A stretch of DNA of 64,000 bases from Flammeovirgaceae bacterium UBA2786 (GCA_002352225.1 DEIA01000009.1:981-64980), one strand, 5' to 3'. Positions 41,988 to 51,230 are shown, counted from the first letter of the stretch. The notes: generated by a model not told the origin, from the letters alone. Program-made: numbers and translations.

Positions 41988-42692
41988 TTAGTTCGTGCGA
42001 ACCTGTACCTTTTCCTCCAGTTTTAATTTGAGATTCTCCAGTTGAATGTTCTGGTCGGAGATTATATCGTTACGCTTCTGAAGCGAGGTATAAAATTGAT
42101 TGTTGATTCTAATTACATAAATAATTGCGGCATTAAAAAAGGCCGCCATCATGATTGCGATTATCCTAAACTGACCAATCCCAACAGGAAAGATCCCATT
42201 CAAATCCACATTGGGGTTGTAATAAGAAAGGAATTCGGGCGAAAAAATAATAAGTCCCCAGATAAATAAGATAATCGGAAAATAAATATACTTTTCCCGG
42301 ATTGGTGAAAACATCAAATGAATTATCACCGAGGTAATCATACAATACATGGGGTAAAGAATAAAACTGCTGGGCCTTGCATTGCCAGACATGGCGGGTA
42401 AAACGTTAACCACTCCTATCCAGGTAATGATAAAAATAAATTTTGACATGCGATGGAACCGGAGTTTGTTCAGAAGCAACCCTCCTATAACGCCAAACCA
42501 GGCCAGCCAGGGCACCGCAGTAAACCAGGTTATTTGTGATATTTTCAGGTAGTACGGCAGGTAAAAAACCAGATATCCGGTAAGCAACACCAATAGAATC
42601 GAATAGACAACATTGGTTAATATAGTTACCCTGCGGAACTCCGTATCCATCTCCTCGGTAAGACCTATCTTAAAAGGGTTAAAATTTTTCAT
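41988..42692 (-). CDS. Six-helix membrane sensor protein, 5' part of split sensor gene
   Basis: 234-aa membrane protein with about six hydrophobic helices (residues about 25-200), then a coiled coil ending LKLKLEEKVQVRTN. In related kinases this coiled coil continues into a DHp domain, which here is cut off by an in-frame TAA. The DHp-like sequence follows immediately at 41987-41751 in the same frame. The gene may be a broken sensor kinase or a deliberate two-part protein. It is divergent from the SRPBCC membrane protein gene. Confidence 0.7.
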   Translation of the reverse strand: MKNFNPFKIGLTEEMDTEFRRVTILTNVVYSILLVLLTGYLVFYLPYYLKISQITWFTAVPWLAWFGVIGGLLLNKLRFHRMSKFIFIITWIGVVNVLPAMSGNARPSSFILYPMYCMITSVIIHLMFSPIREKYIYFPIILFIWGLIIFSPEFLSYYNPNVDLNGIFPVGIGQFRIIAIMMAAFFNAAIIYVIRINNQFYTSLQKRNDIISDQNIQLENLKLKLEEKVQVRTN

Positions 42693-42826
42693 TTGTATTT
42701 AACCAATTAAAATCAAGCTAAGAATTTTCTTACGGGATAAAAATATTTGAAAAACTACTCTCATTAGAATGTTTCATTGCATTTTCCCCAACACTATCTA
42801 CATTAGCTCTCCCTAACATCAATCCC

Positions 42827-43774
42827 ATGTCATCATACACCCGTAACGCATACACCCGTATTCTTTTGGGAATACTGGTGGCCAACCTGGTAGCTATTAT
42901 TCTGGTAGGGGCAAGCAAATATCTGGTAACCTATCTGGAAGGTAACCACGCAGGTAATAGTTCGGGAGTCTTTATTTTCTCCAGCTTCATAGTGGTGCCC
43001 TTACTGATGGGCGCTATTAGTGCCTGGTACTGGCATCCGCTACAACTTAAAACTTTGGCTTACATAGGTTGGTCGGCTGTAAGTACACTTGTAGCCAGTG
43101 CTGCCAGTTTTATCTTTTTAAAGGAGGGGGCCATTTGCCTCATTATTGTTTCACCTCTGATTTTGTGTTTTACCCTGACAGGAGCTTTACTGGCCCGTAC
43201 GGTTTATCGCAGAAAAAATAATACGCTCAATTCAAGTCTGGCTGGCCTGGCATTGCTGGTTCTTCTTGCCGATACATTTTCCAGCCATGAAAATGTAAGG
43301 CTTGTTTCAGATACCCTGATTGTAAACGCTCCCATCGAAACGGTGTGGCCCCATGTAGTGGAGTATAAACCGATTACACTAGAAGAAACGTACTGGTTGT
43401 TTCAGGTTGGTATGCCCAGCCCGGTACAAAGTACGGTTGATGGCTACGAAGCTGGCGCAGGCCGGAAATGTATTTTTTCGAATGGTTACGTATTCGATGA
43501 AAAGATGATTGTGTACAAACCAAACGAAGAGTTAACCTTTGATATTCTCAGCCAGCCGCACGATCCGGAAATTATGGGGCATATTGATATTTTACGCGGC
43601 CAGTTTATTTTAAAAGATAATGGCAATGGTACTACAACCGTAATCGGAAACTCGTGGTATAAACTGTATGTGTTTCCGGGCTGGTATTTTAACCTGTGGA
43701 GTGAAAGTATTACCCGCAATGTACACTTGCGTGTGATGGAGCATATTAAAATACTTAGCGAAAAAAATGTTTGA
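42827..43774 (+). CDS. Membrane protein with C-terminal SRPBCC-like domain
   Basis: 315-aa protein. The N-terminal 160 residues hold about four hydrophobic helices (for example RILLGILVANLVAIILVGASKY and LTGALLARTVYR). The C-terminal region (about 170-310) resembles an SRPBCC/START-like hydrophobic-ligand fold, with SDTLIVNAPIETVWPHVVEYKPI, VQSTVDGYEAGAGRKCIFSNGYVFDEK and FILKDNGNGTTTVIGNSWY. No catalytic residues are predicted. Its 3' end overlaps the next gene by 8 bp. Function is unknown. Confidence 0.75.
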   Translation: MSSYTRNAYTRILLGILVANLVAIILVGASKYLVTYLEGNHAGNSSGVFIFSSFIVVPLLMGAISAWYWHPLQLKTLAYIGWSAVSTLVASAASFIFLKEGAICLIIVSPLILCFTLTGALLARTVYRRKNNTLNSSLAGLALLVLLADTFSSHENVRLVSDTLIVNAPIETVWPHVVEYKPITLEETYWLFQVGMPSPVQSTVDGYEAGAGRKCIFSNGYVFDEKMIVYKPNEELTFDILSQPHDPEIMGHIDILRGQFILKDNGNGTTTVIGNSWYKLYVFPGWYFNLWSESITRNVHLRVMEHIKILSEKNV

Positions 43775-44183
43775 CTGGATTGTTACCCATTTTGGTTTTT
43801 TAAAACACGTCCCTCTTTTACCCCATGTGTTCGATGCCTGGCTTAAACTCGTTAGCTTGTTTACGAACAAAAATTTATCAGATTACATTGATGATATCGA
43901 AGCAGAAGTACTTTCGTGGCAACACACAGATGTGAGTGCTCATAAATATGGAGGCGTTCAATTTAATGCATTCAATCGCGAGTTGGGGCATATTCATGGT
44001 AATGGATTATTGGATATCTTGTTTAGCCAGACGCAAAAACTTGTATTAATGAACCGCTATCCGATTCAGCATCATCATGTGTTTAAACATTCGGGTTGGG
44101 TTTCGTTTAAAATTAAAACCGTTTCGGATAAAAAGCTGGCAATTGAATTACTGCGGGCTGCTTACATCCAGAATAACTCATGA
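43767..44183 (+). CDS. Luciferase-domain (DUF5519) family protein
   Basis: 138-aa soluble protein of the family named after a luciferase-domain annotation (DUF5519). Conserved segments are HKYGGVQFNAFNRELGHIHGNGLLDILF and HHHVFKHSGWVSFKIKTVSD. The name does not imply light production, and no catalytic activity is established. The gene overlaps the SRPBCC membrane gene by 8 bp and the RNA methyltransferase gene by 4 bp, so the four genes from 42827 to 44919 are tightly packed and probably one operon. Confidence 0.78.
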   Translation: MFDWIVTHFGFLKHVPLLPHVFDAWLKLVSLFTNKNLSDYIDDIEAEVLSWQHTDVSAHKYGGVQFNAFNRELGHIHGNGLLDILFSQTQKLVLMNRYPIQHHHVFKHSGWVSFKIKTVSDKKLAIELLRAAYIQNNS

Positions 44184-44716
44184 AAAAACTATCCCTCGAA
44201 GAACTAGGCCGTATCTCTGTTGAAGAATTTAAAGATTCTGCAAAAATTCCGGTATGCCTTTTATTAGATAATATCCGCAGCCTACATAATGTGGGTTCAG
44301 CCTTCCGCACAGCCGATGCTTTTCGCATTGAAAAAATTTATCTCACCGGCATTACCGGCACACCCCCGCACCGTGAAATACAAAAAACCGCGCTTGGCGC
44401 TACCGAGTCGGTAGCCTGGGCGCATTTCGAAAACACATCTGATGCGCTTAATAAACTAAAGGCCGAAGGCTACACCATTGTAATTATTGAACAAACTACC
44501 GATAGCATTCCATTACAAACTTTTGAAGCGCAAGCCGGAGCAAAATATTGCCTTGTGTTTGGCAACGAAGTAAACGGAGTAAGCGAAGAAGCCATCTCTT
44601 TTGGCGATTTCGCCCTGGAAATTCCACAACTGGGAACCAAACATTCGCTAAACATTTCCGTTTGTTTGGGAATAGTATTGTGGGAAGTTTTTCGAAAAAC
44701 ACATTTAGCCTTATGA
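44180..44716 (+). CDS. TrmH/SpoU-family RNA 2'-O-methyltransferase
   Basis: 178-aa SPOUT-fold methyltransferase. Motif 1 is NIRSLHNVGSAFRTADAF with the catalytic Asn/Arg, motif 2 is YCLVFGNEVNGVSEEAI, and motif 3 is LGTKHSLNISVCLGIVLWE. It modifies a ribose in tRNA or rRNA. The short length without an N-terminal extension suggests a tRNA-type TrmH/TrmL-like enzyme, but the target cannot be fixed. The start overlaps the preceding stop (ATGA) and its own stop overlaps the next start. Confidence 0.92.
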   Translation: MKKLSLEELGRISVEEFKDSAKIPVCLLLDNIRSLHNVGSAFRTADAFRIEKIYLTGITGTPPHREIQKTALGATESVAWAHFENTSDALNKLKAEGYTIVIIEQTTDSIPLQTFEAQAGAKYCLVFGNEVNGVSEEAISFGDFALEIPQLGTKHSLNISVCLGIVLWEVFRKTHLAL

Positions 44717-44919
44717 ATACAGAACAACCAAAACAAAAACCAAATTACGTAGCACTGGGTATTTCGATGGGTACTGCCATTGGGGTTTCCGTGGGTACTG
44801 CGGTAGGGATGGCAATGGATAATCTTGCCCTGGGTATTGGTCCCGGCATTGGAGCCGGCATTGCATTAGGCGCAGCCATAGGCTCAGCAATGCAAAAGAA
44901 AGCGAATGAGAAGCAGTAA
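44713..44919 (+). CDS. Glycine-zipper small membrane protein
   Basis: 68-aa product starting at the ATG that overlaps the TGA of the methyltransferase gene. After a polar N-terminus (MNTEQPKQKPNY) it is rich in Gly and Ala at i+4 spacing, with SMGTAIGVSVGTAVGMAM and GIGPGIGAGIALGAAIGSAM. This is a glycine-zipper pattern that probably forms two packed membrane helices. The function is unknown. The position suggests co-translation with the methyltransferase. Confidence 0.7.
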   Translation: MNTEQPKQKPNYVALGISMGTAIGVSVGTAVGMAMDNLALGIGPGIGAGIALGAAIGSAMQKKANEKQ

Positions 44920-44976
44920 TTCAGCTTGCTTCAGGTAATCAACTTATTCCGAAAACAGTAACCGAAAACCAAACGG

Positions 44977-46095
44977 CTACTTCACAGGTACTAGTCTGTT
45001 AACCGTTCCGGGGTTTTCTGTAGTCACATAAATATATCCATCGGGGCTTTGCGCTACGGCACGCACTCTTCCAATCTTTTCAAGCATACGCTCTTCGGCA
45101 ACAAATTTTCCATTGGCAACTTCTACACGAGCTACTAATTGAAAGGCCAGCGCTCCTACCAGAAAATCCCCTTTCCAGTCAGGGTACTTATCGCTGGTAA
45201 CCATCGTTAACCCACAGGGTGCAATAGACGGAACCCAGTACCGAACGGGTTGCTCCATTCCGGTTTTAGAAGTTACATCGGTAATCGGTGTACCATCGTA
45301 GTTAATCCCATACGTAATCACGGGCCAGCCGTAGTTCTTCCCTTTTTCTACTTTGTTCAGTTCATCACCACCCCGGGGGCCATGGTCATGATCCCACAAG
45401 GTGTTGGTTTGCATATCGTAATACAATCCCTGCGGATTGCGATGACCGTACGACCATATCTCGGGTTTGGCACCTGCTGTATTTATAAACGGGTTATCAG
45501 CAGGCACACGACCATCTTCATGCAATCTCAAAATTTTACCCAGGTGATTACTTAGGTCTTGTGCGTTTTCCTTTCTGCCACGTTCGCCCGATGAAAAATA
45601 AATGTATCCCTTTCCATCAAACACAATACGCGAACCAAAATGCACCCCTGCCGAAGTAGTGGGTTGTGCTGCAAAAAGTTCTTCCAGGTTTACTAATGCA
45701 TTGCCCTGAAGTTTAGCCCGTGCAATAACGGTACCTCCTTTGTTGCCATCGGGTTTCGAGTAGGTTAAATATATCCAACCGTTTTGTGCGTAGTTCGGAT
45801 GAAGCTGAATATCCATTAAACCGCCTTGCCCGTTATCATACACTTTGGGAACACCCGTAATTTTTTCGGGCAGCAATTTGCCGTCTTTAATAACCCGAAT
45901 CTCTCCACTCTTCTCCGTTACCAGAATTCTGCCATCGGGCAAAAAAGTAATACCCCACACACTTTGCAGGCCAGAAGTAATGGTTTCAAATACAAACTTT
46001 TGTTTTTGGGTTGTGATGGTTTCTCCGGATTTGGGTTGTGCCTGAATCTGCGAAAACAAAACAGTAAGAAGAATGAAAGCAAAAATTCTTTTCAT
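44977..46095 (-). CDS. PQQ-dependent aldose sugar dehydrogenase-like protein
   Basis: Exported beta-propeller protein of the soluble glucose/aldose dehydrogenase family. After a signal peptide (MKRIFAFILLTVLFSQIQAQ, start 46095) come GLQSVWGITFLPDGRILVTEKSGEIRV, GGLMDIQLHPNYAQNGWIYLTYS, GVHFGSRIVFDGKGYIYFSSGERG, WSYGHRNPQGLYYD, GPRGGDELN and GKNYGWPVITYGINY. These are the usual cofactor and calcium-site segments. It oxidises sugars or related alcohols in the periplasm if PQQ is available. No PQQ biosynthesis genes are in the window. An upstream start at 46137 lacks a signal peptide and is less likely. Confidence 0.9.
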   Translation of the reverse strand: MKRIFAFILLTVLFSQIQAQPKSGETITTQKQKFVFETITSGLQSVWGITFLPDGRILVTEKSGEIRVIKDGKLLPEKITGVPKVYDNGQGGLMDIQLHPNYAQNGWIYLTYSKPDGNKGGTVIARAKLQGNALVNLEELFAAQPTTSAGVHFGSRIVFDGKGYIYFSSGERGRKENAQDLSNHLGKILRLHEDGRVPADNPFINTAGAKPEIWSYGHRNPQGLYYDMQTNTLWDHDHGPRGGDELNKVEKGKNYGWPVITYGINYDGTPITDVTSKTGMEQPVRYWVPSIAPCGLTMVTSDKYPDWKGDFLVGALAFQLVARVEVANGKFVAEERMLEKIGRVRAVAQSPDGYIYVTTENPGTVNRLVPVK

Positions 46096-46251
46096 AAAGT
46101 AGGTTGATTCAAATTTTGGCACACAAGATAAGAACATTGTGCTAAAGTTGCTTAGGTATATTTATGTTCGCCTGTTCGGCTGAAAATCTGTTAGCCAGCA
46201 TCCAGTATTGTATGTAATCTTTGCACCTTTGTCTGTTATCTGATTTTAAAA

Positions 46252-46731
46252 ATGACTTCTGCTTCCATAAACGACATCCGTAAAGAATTACAACTCACGG
46301 ATCCAGACGTGCTACAAGCCATTTGTATTCGGCTGGCCCGGTATAAAAAGGAAAACAAAGAGTTGTTAAATTACCTGCTGTTCGAAGCGCACAATGAACA
46401 TGGGTATGTACAACAAGTAAAAACAGAGTTGGAATTAATGTTTGAAGAAATTGCGGGCAAGAATTTATACCTGGTTAAAAAAATTCTTCGTAAAATATTA
46501 CGCTACACAAACAGGCAAATCAAATACTCAGGCCTTCCGCAAACGGAGTTAGAGTTGCGCATTTTCTTTTGCGAAAAGACTGTAGCTGCCCAAATTCCAC
46601 TAAGCACCGGCACAGTTTTGTACAATCTGTATCAACAACAGTTAAAAAAAATTGGCAGTGTGCTTGGCAAACTACCTGAAGACTTACAAGGCGATTACAC
46701 CACCTCTTTAAAAACGATTCGTTATGCGTGA
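46252..46731 (+). CDS. Conserved alpha-helical protein of unknown function
   Basis: 159-aa soluble protein that I do not recognise beyond being a Bacteroidota-type hypothetical. It is Leu/Lys/Glu-rich and predicted helical, with segments LQAICIRLARYKKENKELLNYLLFEAHN and NLYLVKKILRKILRYTNRQIKYSG. It overlaps the start of the VF530 gene by 8 bp and is probably co-translated with it. The -7-like TTTG sequences upstream (46220-46231) are only approximate. Confidence 0.65.
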   Translation: MTSASINDIRKELQLTDPDVLQAICIRLARYKKENKELLNYLLFEAHNEHGYVQQVKTELELMFEEIAGKNLYLVKKILRKILRYTNRQIKYSGLPQTELELRIFFCEKTVAAQIPLSTGTVLYNLYQQQLKKIGSVLGKLPEDLQGDYTTSLKTIRYA

Positions 46732-46939
46732 GCAACCTAATAATCCGTTGCATGGAAAAACTCTTGAATTCATTCTTAATCACCTGGTGGCTACCTATGG
46801 GTGGGATGAATTAGGGCAACGAATTCCTGTTAATTGCTTCCTGCACGATCCCAGCATAAAATCCAGTCTTAGATTTTTCAGAAAAACACCATGGGCGCGG
46901 AAAAAAGTGGAAGACTTATATCTGCAATCCATCAATTGA
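46724..46939 (+). CDS. VF530 (DUF2132) family protein
   Basis: 71-aa protein matching VF530 along its length: NNPLHGKTLEFILNHLVATYGWDELG, then IPVNCFLHDPSIKSSLRFFRKTPWARKKVEDLYL. The family is small and conserved in bacteria, and a structure-based link to DNA binding has been proposed. The gene overlaps the previous ORF by 8 bp and, at its 3' end, the convergent surface-protein gene by 8 bp. Confidence 0.9.
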   Translation: MREQPNNPLHGKTLEFILNHLVATYGWDELGQRIPVNCFLHDPSIKSSLRFFRKTPWARKKVEDLYLQSIN

Positions 46940-49166
46940 ATTCTCTGATATTGGCCGATCTGGAAGTTTCAAGCCACCGATTAAGCGAGGTGTCGTAGAT
47001 AAGACTAATTGTACCATGTGGTGGAATATTGAAAGTAATAGGCATAATAATGTCGTATGTATTATTACTTGTATTAGTAAAACTCTGGGCAACCTGAATC
47101 ATTTGAAGTCCGGTATTTACCAAAATCACCTCCTGGCCATCATCTCCAGCGTTTATTCCGCGTATTATACGTCCGGCTGCTGCTGCTGTTACCCGTACTA
47201 TCCGTCTGGTTGGCTTAGGTAAAATCTGTGCGGTGCCTGTTATGGAAATTGCTGCAAGCGAGGGGGTAGCAAATGCCCCATTTACTGTTGTAGTTCCATT
47301 TAGTTCTGCTGTTCCTGCTACATCTAATGTGGCGCTTGGTGTTGTTGTCCCTATTCCTACATTTCCTGCTGTGGGGCTAAGCACAATGTGGGCCCCAGAG
47401 TTTTGGTTGGCAATAGTCAGGTTATTATCTGTTGCATTGGCGTAACCCATAAATCCTTTCCGGGTGGCTGGTCCATCAGGATAAAACTCTAAATAAGTAT
47501 GATCTGTTCCCTCCAGTCGCAAAGTTCGTCCATTTTCTACAACATGTAATTTCGTAGCTGGGTTTGCGACTCCAATTCCTACGCTGTTGTTAAAAAAAAT
47601 ATTTGCTCCACTGGCTGTCCATTTACTGGATAAGGGAGTAAGGTTAACTGTACCTCCGCCTGAAGATAAAGTCAAATTTACACCTGCAAGACTTAGTGTT
47701 TGAATTTCATTCGTAACACTATTATCGTTGTCTGCTACATTAATCGTAGTACTTGTTCCTCCTGTAATATTAATAGTACGATCGATACCCGTTGCTGAAC
47801 TACTTAGATTTTGATTATCGGTATTTACGTATGTACTCAAGTTGATAGGCGTGGCTGCTCCGTTATTAGTAATACTCAACGTATTTCCTATCAATTGTAA
47901 ATCCTGAATTTCGTTAGTGGCACTGGCATCGGTATCATCTATTGTAAAACTTCCACCACCATTACTTACTGTGACGGTATTGCCTGTTTTTGAGACCGTC
48001 TGTAATTCATTGGTATTACTTAAATCGCCACTGTTAGTAATTACATTTCCGGCTATTGAAATTCCGGTGCCGGCTGTATAGGTAGTTCCGGTTGGAAGTG
48101 TAACTGTTCCGCCACCATTCGATAACGTTAAGTTGACACCCACAAGGTTAAGGGTTTGAATTTCGTTGGTGGCACTTAGATCGCCACTGTTAGTAATTAC
48201 ATTTCCGGCTATCGAAATTCCGGTGCCAGCAGTATAGGTAGTTCCGGTTGGAAGTGTAACTGTTCCGCCACCATTTGATAACGTTAAGTTGACTCCCACA
48301 AGGTTGAGGGTTTGAATTTCGTTGGTGGCGTTGGCATCAGCATCATCTACTGTAAAACTACCACCGCCATTACTTAATGTAGCGTTGTTGCCTGTTTTTG
48401 AAATAGTCTGTAATTCATTGGTATTACTTAAATCGCCACTGTTAGTAATTACATTTCCAGCTATCGAAATTCCGGTGCCGGCTGTATAGGTGGTTCCGGT
48501 AGGGAGTGTAACTGTTCCGCCACCACTGGATAAGGAAAGTGTATTTCCCGCTAATGAAAGCGCTTGAATTTCATTACTCACACTATTGTCATCATCTGCT
48601 ATACTAAAAGTGGTGCTGGTTCCTCCTGTAATCGTTATGGTTCTGTTAACCCCGGCACTTGTATTTCCTAAATTTTGTGAGTCCGTGTTAATGGAAGCAA
48701 GGTTAATGGTATTCCCATTTTGAATACTAAGGTTGGTTCCTGCCAAACTCAGCGTTTGCTCATCGGTATTGGTTCCTGTAAAAGCAGAAAGATTAATTGG
48801 TGTGGCGTTTGGATTGTTCGTAATTGTTAAGACTGATCCTGCTAATTGTAAATCTTGCGGAAGATTAACAGCGGCCCAGGCCGTTCCACTCCAATAATAA
48901 TATGCATTTGCCGTGATGTCAAAAACTATAAGACCTGAATCGTTTGTTGTTAGATTATTCAGAAACGTTGTGGCCGTGCGTTGAGCAGTTGTAAGTTTAG
49001 GTATTATTAATCCCTGATTATTTCCCGGTGAAGCCAAGTGCAACACTGCGTTTGGACTTGGATTGTTTACGCCTATCCCAACTGAATTCTGAGAATACAA
49101 ATTGTTGGAAGCGAGCAGCAGGCAGGCACACACCAACCTGCATATAGAATGCTTTAATGATTTCAT
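46932..49166 (-). CDS. Repetitive surface/adhesin-like protein
   Basis: 744-aa exported protein (signal about 1-25, RLVCACLLLASNNLYSQ). It begins with a tail-fibre-like motif, NSVGIGVNNPSPNAVLHL, and ends in a similar NVGIGTTTPSATLDVAG block with a C-terminal domain holding RRIVRVTAAAAGRIIRGINAGDDGQEVIL. Residues about 100-520 are Thr/Asn/Gly-rich repeats, with near-identical units containing GGGTVTLPTGTTYTAGTG. Such proteins are common in Bacteroidota as surface or phage-tail-like adhesins. No type IX sorting domain is obvious. It is monocistronic, and its 3' end overlaps the VF530 gene. Confidence 0.8.
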   Translation of the reverse strand: MKSLKHSICRLVCACLLLASNNLYSQNSVGIGVNNPSPNAVLHLASPGNNQGLIIPKLTTAQRTATTFLNNLTTNDSGLIVFDITANAYYYWSGTAWAAVNLPQDLQLAGSVLTITNNPNATPINLSAFTGTNTDEQTLSLAGTNLSIQNGNTINLASINTDSQNLGNTSAGVNRTITITGGTSTTFSIADDDNSVSNEIQALSLAGNTLSLSSGGGTVTLPTGTTYTAGTGISIAGNVITNSGDLSNTNELQTISKTGNNATLSNGGGSFTVDDADANATNEIQTLNLVGVNLTLSNGGGTVTLPTGTTYTAGTGISIAGNVITNSGDLSATNEIQTLNLVGVNLTLSNGGGTVTLPTGTTYTAGTGISIAGNVITNSGDLSNTNELQTVSKTGNTVTVSNGGGSFTIDDTDASATNEIQDLQLIGNTLSITNNGAATPINLSTYVNTDNQNLSSSATGIDRTINITGGTSTTINVADNDNSVTNEIQTLSLAGVNLTLSSGGGTVNLTPLSSKWTASGANIFFNNSVGIGVANPATKLHVVENGRTLRLEGTDHTYLEFYPDGPATRKGFMGYANATDNNLTIANQNSGAHIVLSPTAGNVGIGTTTPSATLDVAGTAELNGTTTVNGAFATPSLAAISITGTAQILPKPTRRIVRVTAAAAGRIIRGINAGDDGQEVILVNTGLQMIQVAQSFTNTSNNTYDIIMPITFNIPPHGTISLIYDTSLNRWLETSRSANIREFN
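48020..48535 (-). repeat. Internal DNA repeats in the surface-protein gene
   Basis: Three copies of a stretch of about 110 bp (starting near 48020, 48176 and 48428) encode TLPTGTTYTAGTGISIAGNV and its flanks. Differences between copies are a few bases, mainly silent or conservative. Recombination between copies could change the length of the protein. Confidence 0.75.
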
Positions 49167-49280
49167 AGGGATTGGATTTAGGTTAAATGAAAGTAATCAA
49201 AATATTCCTTGCGGGCTCAGTAAATCTGTGATAACGAGTGGATTCCCCCGAATTAAGCCTTTAAACCAGAAAAAAATCAA

Positions 49281-49288
49281 CACCTTTG
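49281..49288 (+). promoter_or_regulatory. Candidate -7 element of purM
   Basis: CACCTTTG, one mismatch to TAnnTTTG, lies 22 bp before the purM ATG. A -33 element is not obvious, so this is a weak call. Confidence 0.3.
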
Positions 49289-49310
49289 CAGTGTTAAATC
49301 GAAATCACTG

Positions 49311-50477
49311 ATGTCTGATCGCTACAACCAGCGCGGAGTTTCCGCCAGCAAAGAAGATGTACACCAGGCCATTAAAACATTGGACAAGGGTTTGTTTCCA
49401 AAAGCTTTTTGCAAAATTGTACCCGATACTCTGGCCGGTGATCCGGATTATTGCGCCATTATGCATGCCGATGGAGCCGGTACCAAATCATCTTTGGCCT
49501 ATATCTACTGGAAAGAAACCGGAGATCTGTCGGTGTGGAAGGGCATTGCGCAGGATGCCATTATCATGAACATTGACGACCTCTTATGTGTGGGCTCAAC
49601 CGGTCCGATTTTACTTTCATCCACCATTGGGCGCAATAAAAATCTTATTCCGGGCGAAGTAATCTCCACCATAATAAACGGAACCGAAGAAGTGCTGGAA
49701 ATGCTGCGCCAGCATGGCATGGAAATTTACAGCACCGGTGGCGAAACAGCCGATGTAGGTGATTTGGTTAGGACAATTATTGTAGACAGTACCGTTACAG
49801 CCCGCATGAAACGCAGTCATGTAATTGATAATAAAAATATACAGGCGGGCGATGTAATTGTAGGATTAGCCTCTTACGGAAAAGCTATTTATGAAAGTGA
49901 GTATAATGGAGGCATGGGAAGCAATGGCCTTACCTCTGCCCGGCATGATGTTTTCGATCATAGGTATGCAGCAAAATATCCGGAGACGTTTGATAAAGCT
50001 GTGCCTGACGAATTAGTCTATTCCGGCAAATATAAAGTTACCGATGAAGTGCCCGGAGTAGATGTAAATATTGGCAAACTGGTGCTTTCTCCCACACGCA
50101 CGTATGCTCCGGTAATGATAAAAATGCTGAATGAATTAAGACCGCACATTCACGGGTTGGTTCATTGCAGCGGTGGTGCGCAAACTAAAGTATTACACTT
50201 TGTAGAGGGTGTGCATGTAATTAAAGACAATCTATTTGATATACCCCCTTTGTTTAAACTAATACACCAATGCTCCGGCACCGACTGGAAAGAAATGTAT
50301 AAGGTGTTTAATATGGGCCACCGTATGGAGATTTATCTGCCTCAGCAATACGCCCAGCAGGTAATTTCTATTGCTGAAGCTTTTGGCATTGAGGCAAAGG
50401 TTATCGGGCGGGTGGAGAAATCAAACACAAAGCAGGTAACGTTGAAGACGGAGAATGGGGTGTTTGAGTACAATTAA
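49311..50477 (+). CDS. purM: Phosphoribosylformylglycinamidine cyclo-ligase (AIR synthase)
   Basis: Catalyses ATP-dependent closure of FGAM to 5-aminoimidazole ribonucleotide in purine biosynthesis. The 388-aa sequence has the PurM features RYNQRGVS at the N-terminus, MHADGAGTKSSLAY, WKGIAQDAIIMNIDDLLCVGS (ATP-binding face), STGGETADVGDLVRTIIVD, VGLASYGKAIYESEYNGGMGSNG, VHCSGGAQTKVLHF and FNMGHRMEIY. It stands alone, without other pur genes nearby. The length is slightly above that of E. coli PurM, as is common in Bacteroidota. Confidence 0.93.
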   Translation: MSDRYNQRGVSASKEDVHQAIKTLDKGLFPKAFCKIVPDTLAGDPDYCAIMHADGAGTKSSLAYIYWKETGDLSVWKGIAQDAIIMNIDDLLCVGSTGPILLSSTIGRNKNLIPGEVISTIINGTEEVLEMLRQHGMEIYSTGGETADVGDLVRTIIVDSTVTARMKRSHVIDNKNIQAGDVIVGLASYGKAIYESEYNGGMGSNGLTSARHDVFDHRYAAKYPETFDKAVPDELVYSGKYKVTDEVPGVDVNIGKLVLSPTRTYAPVMIKMLNELRPHIHGLVHCSGGAQTKVLHFVEGVHVIKDNLFDIPPLFKLIHQCSGTDWKEMYKVFNMGHRMEIYLPQQYAQQVISIAEAFGIEAKVIGRVEKSNTKQVTLKTENGVFEYN

Positions 50478-50541
50478 AGAATACGGGTAACTAGTACCAT
50501 TCATTTAATTATTAACCGTAATACCACTCCAAACAAAGACA

Positions 50542-50982
50542 ATGGAAAAAATTGAAATTAAGTACAACAAGAAGAGATTAGTGCTTGGCATTATAATCAT
50601 GATGTCCCTTGTGATTGGAGTAACTTATATGGCATTCTTTACAAAAACATTTGCAACAAACTATATCCTAAAAATTGTAACAGTACCACTAAGTCTTTTT
50701 ATGTTGTATGGCATATATACACAACTTTTTAGAAAAGTACTTGACAACAACTCTGTTATTACGCTGACAAAGACTCATATTGAAATTAACGAAGATGGTA
50801 ACCCGTTAACATTCTCCTGGAGTGAAATAAAAGACTTGAGGTTTGAGAAAGAGCAATCCGGAAAAAGTGAAGTCGATATTTTATTGATCGGGTCTGACAC
50901 CCGGTCAGGAAAGGTAAATCTTTCGGCTCTTGAAAAAAGTGTAGATGACATACGCAGTCTTATTAAGAGTTACAGAGGTTGA
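50542..50982 (+). CDS. Small membrane protein, STM3941-like
   Basis: 146-aa protein with two hydrophobic helices at about residues 13-33 and 42-60 (VLGIIIMMSLVIGVTYMAFF and ILKIVTVPLSLFMLYGIY). A soluble C-terminal part (65-146) has ITLTKTHIEINEDGNPLTFSWSEIKDLRF. The layout matches a family of short membrane proteins typified by STM3941 and related to PH-like domains. The function is unknown. It is not clearly linked to purM, which ends 64 bp upstream. Confidence 0.65.
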   Translation: MEKIEIKYNKKRLVLGIIIMMSLVIGVTYMAFFTKTFATNYILKIVTVPLSLFMLYGIYTQLFRKVLDNNSVITLTKTHIEINEDGNPLTFSWSEIKDLRFEKEQSGKSEVDILLIGSDTRSGKVNLSALEKSVDDIRSLIKSYRG

Positions 50983-51230
50983 CAATGCTCCTCCAGCCCC
51001 GGCTCCAAGAGTCAGCCGATAAAATCATACATGTCTCTAAAGAATCAGAATGATAAAACAAATAGGGCGATTTCCGTGTTTGAACTGTTAGTCTTCATGG
51101 GGTTTTCTGGAATGATTTAGTAAAAGCCTTGGCTTCAACCTGACTTCAATTATAAATTTCCCTTTTTAATGGTGACAAGGCTTGTTTTACAACACTGGCA
51201 GAAATCGTGAAAATAGGGGTTTTTAGAGTT

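Noticed and set aside
48020..48535. Regular repeats considered as a CRISPR-like array
   Set aside because: The units are about 110 bp or more, in frame and encode protein repeats, with no short direct repeats and spacers and no cas genes.
50983..51230. Possible gene remnant in the gap before the DUF4143 ATPase
   Set aside because: Only short peptides of up to about 23 codons are open, with no recognisable sequence.
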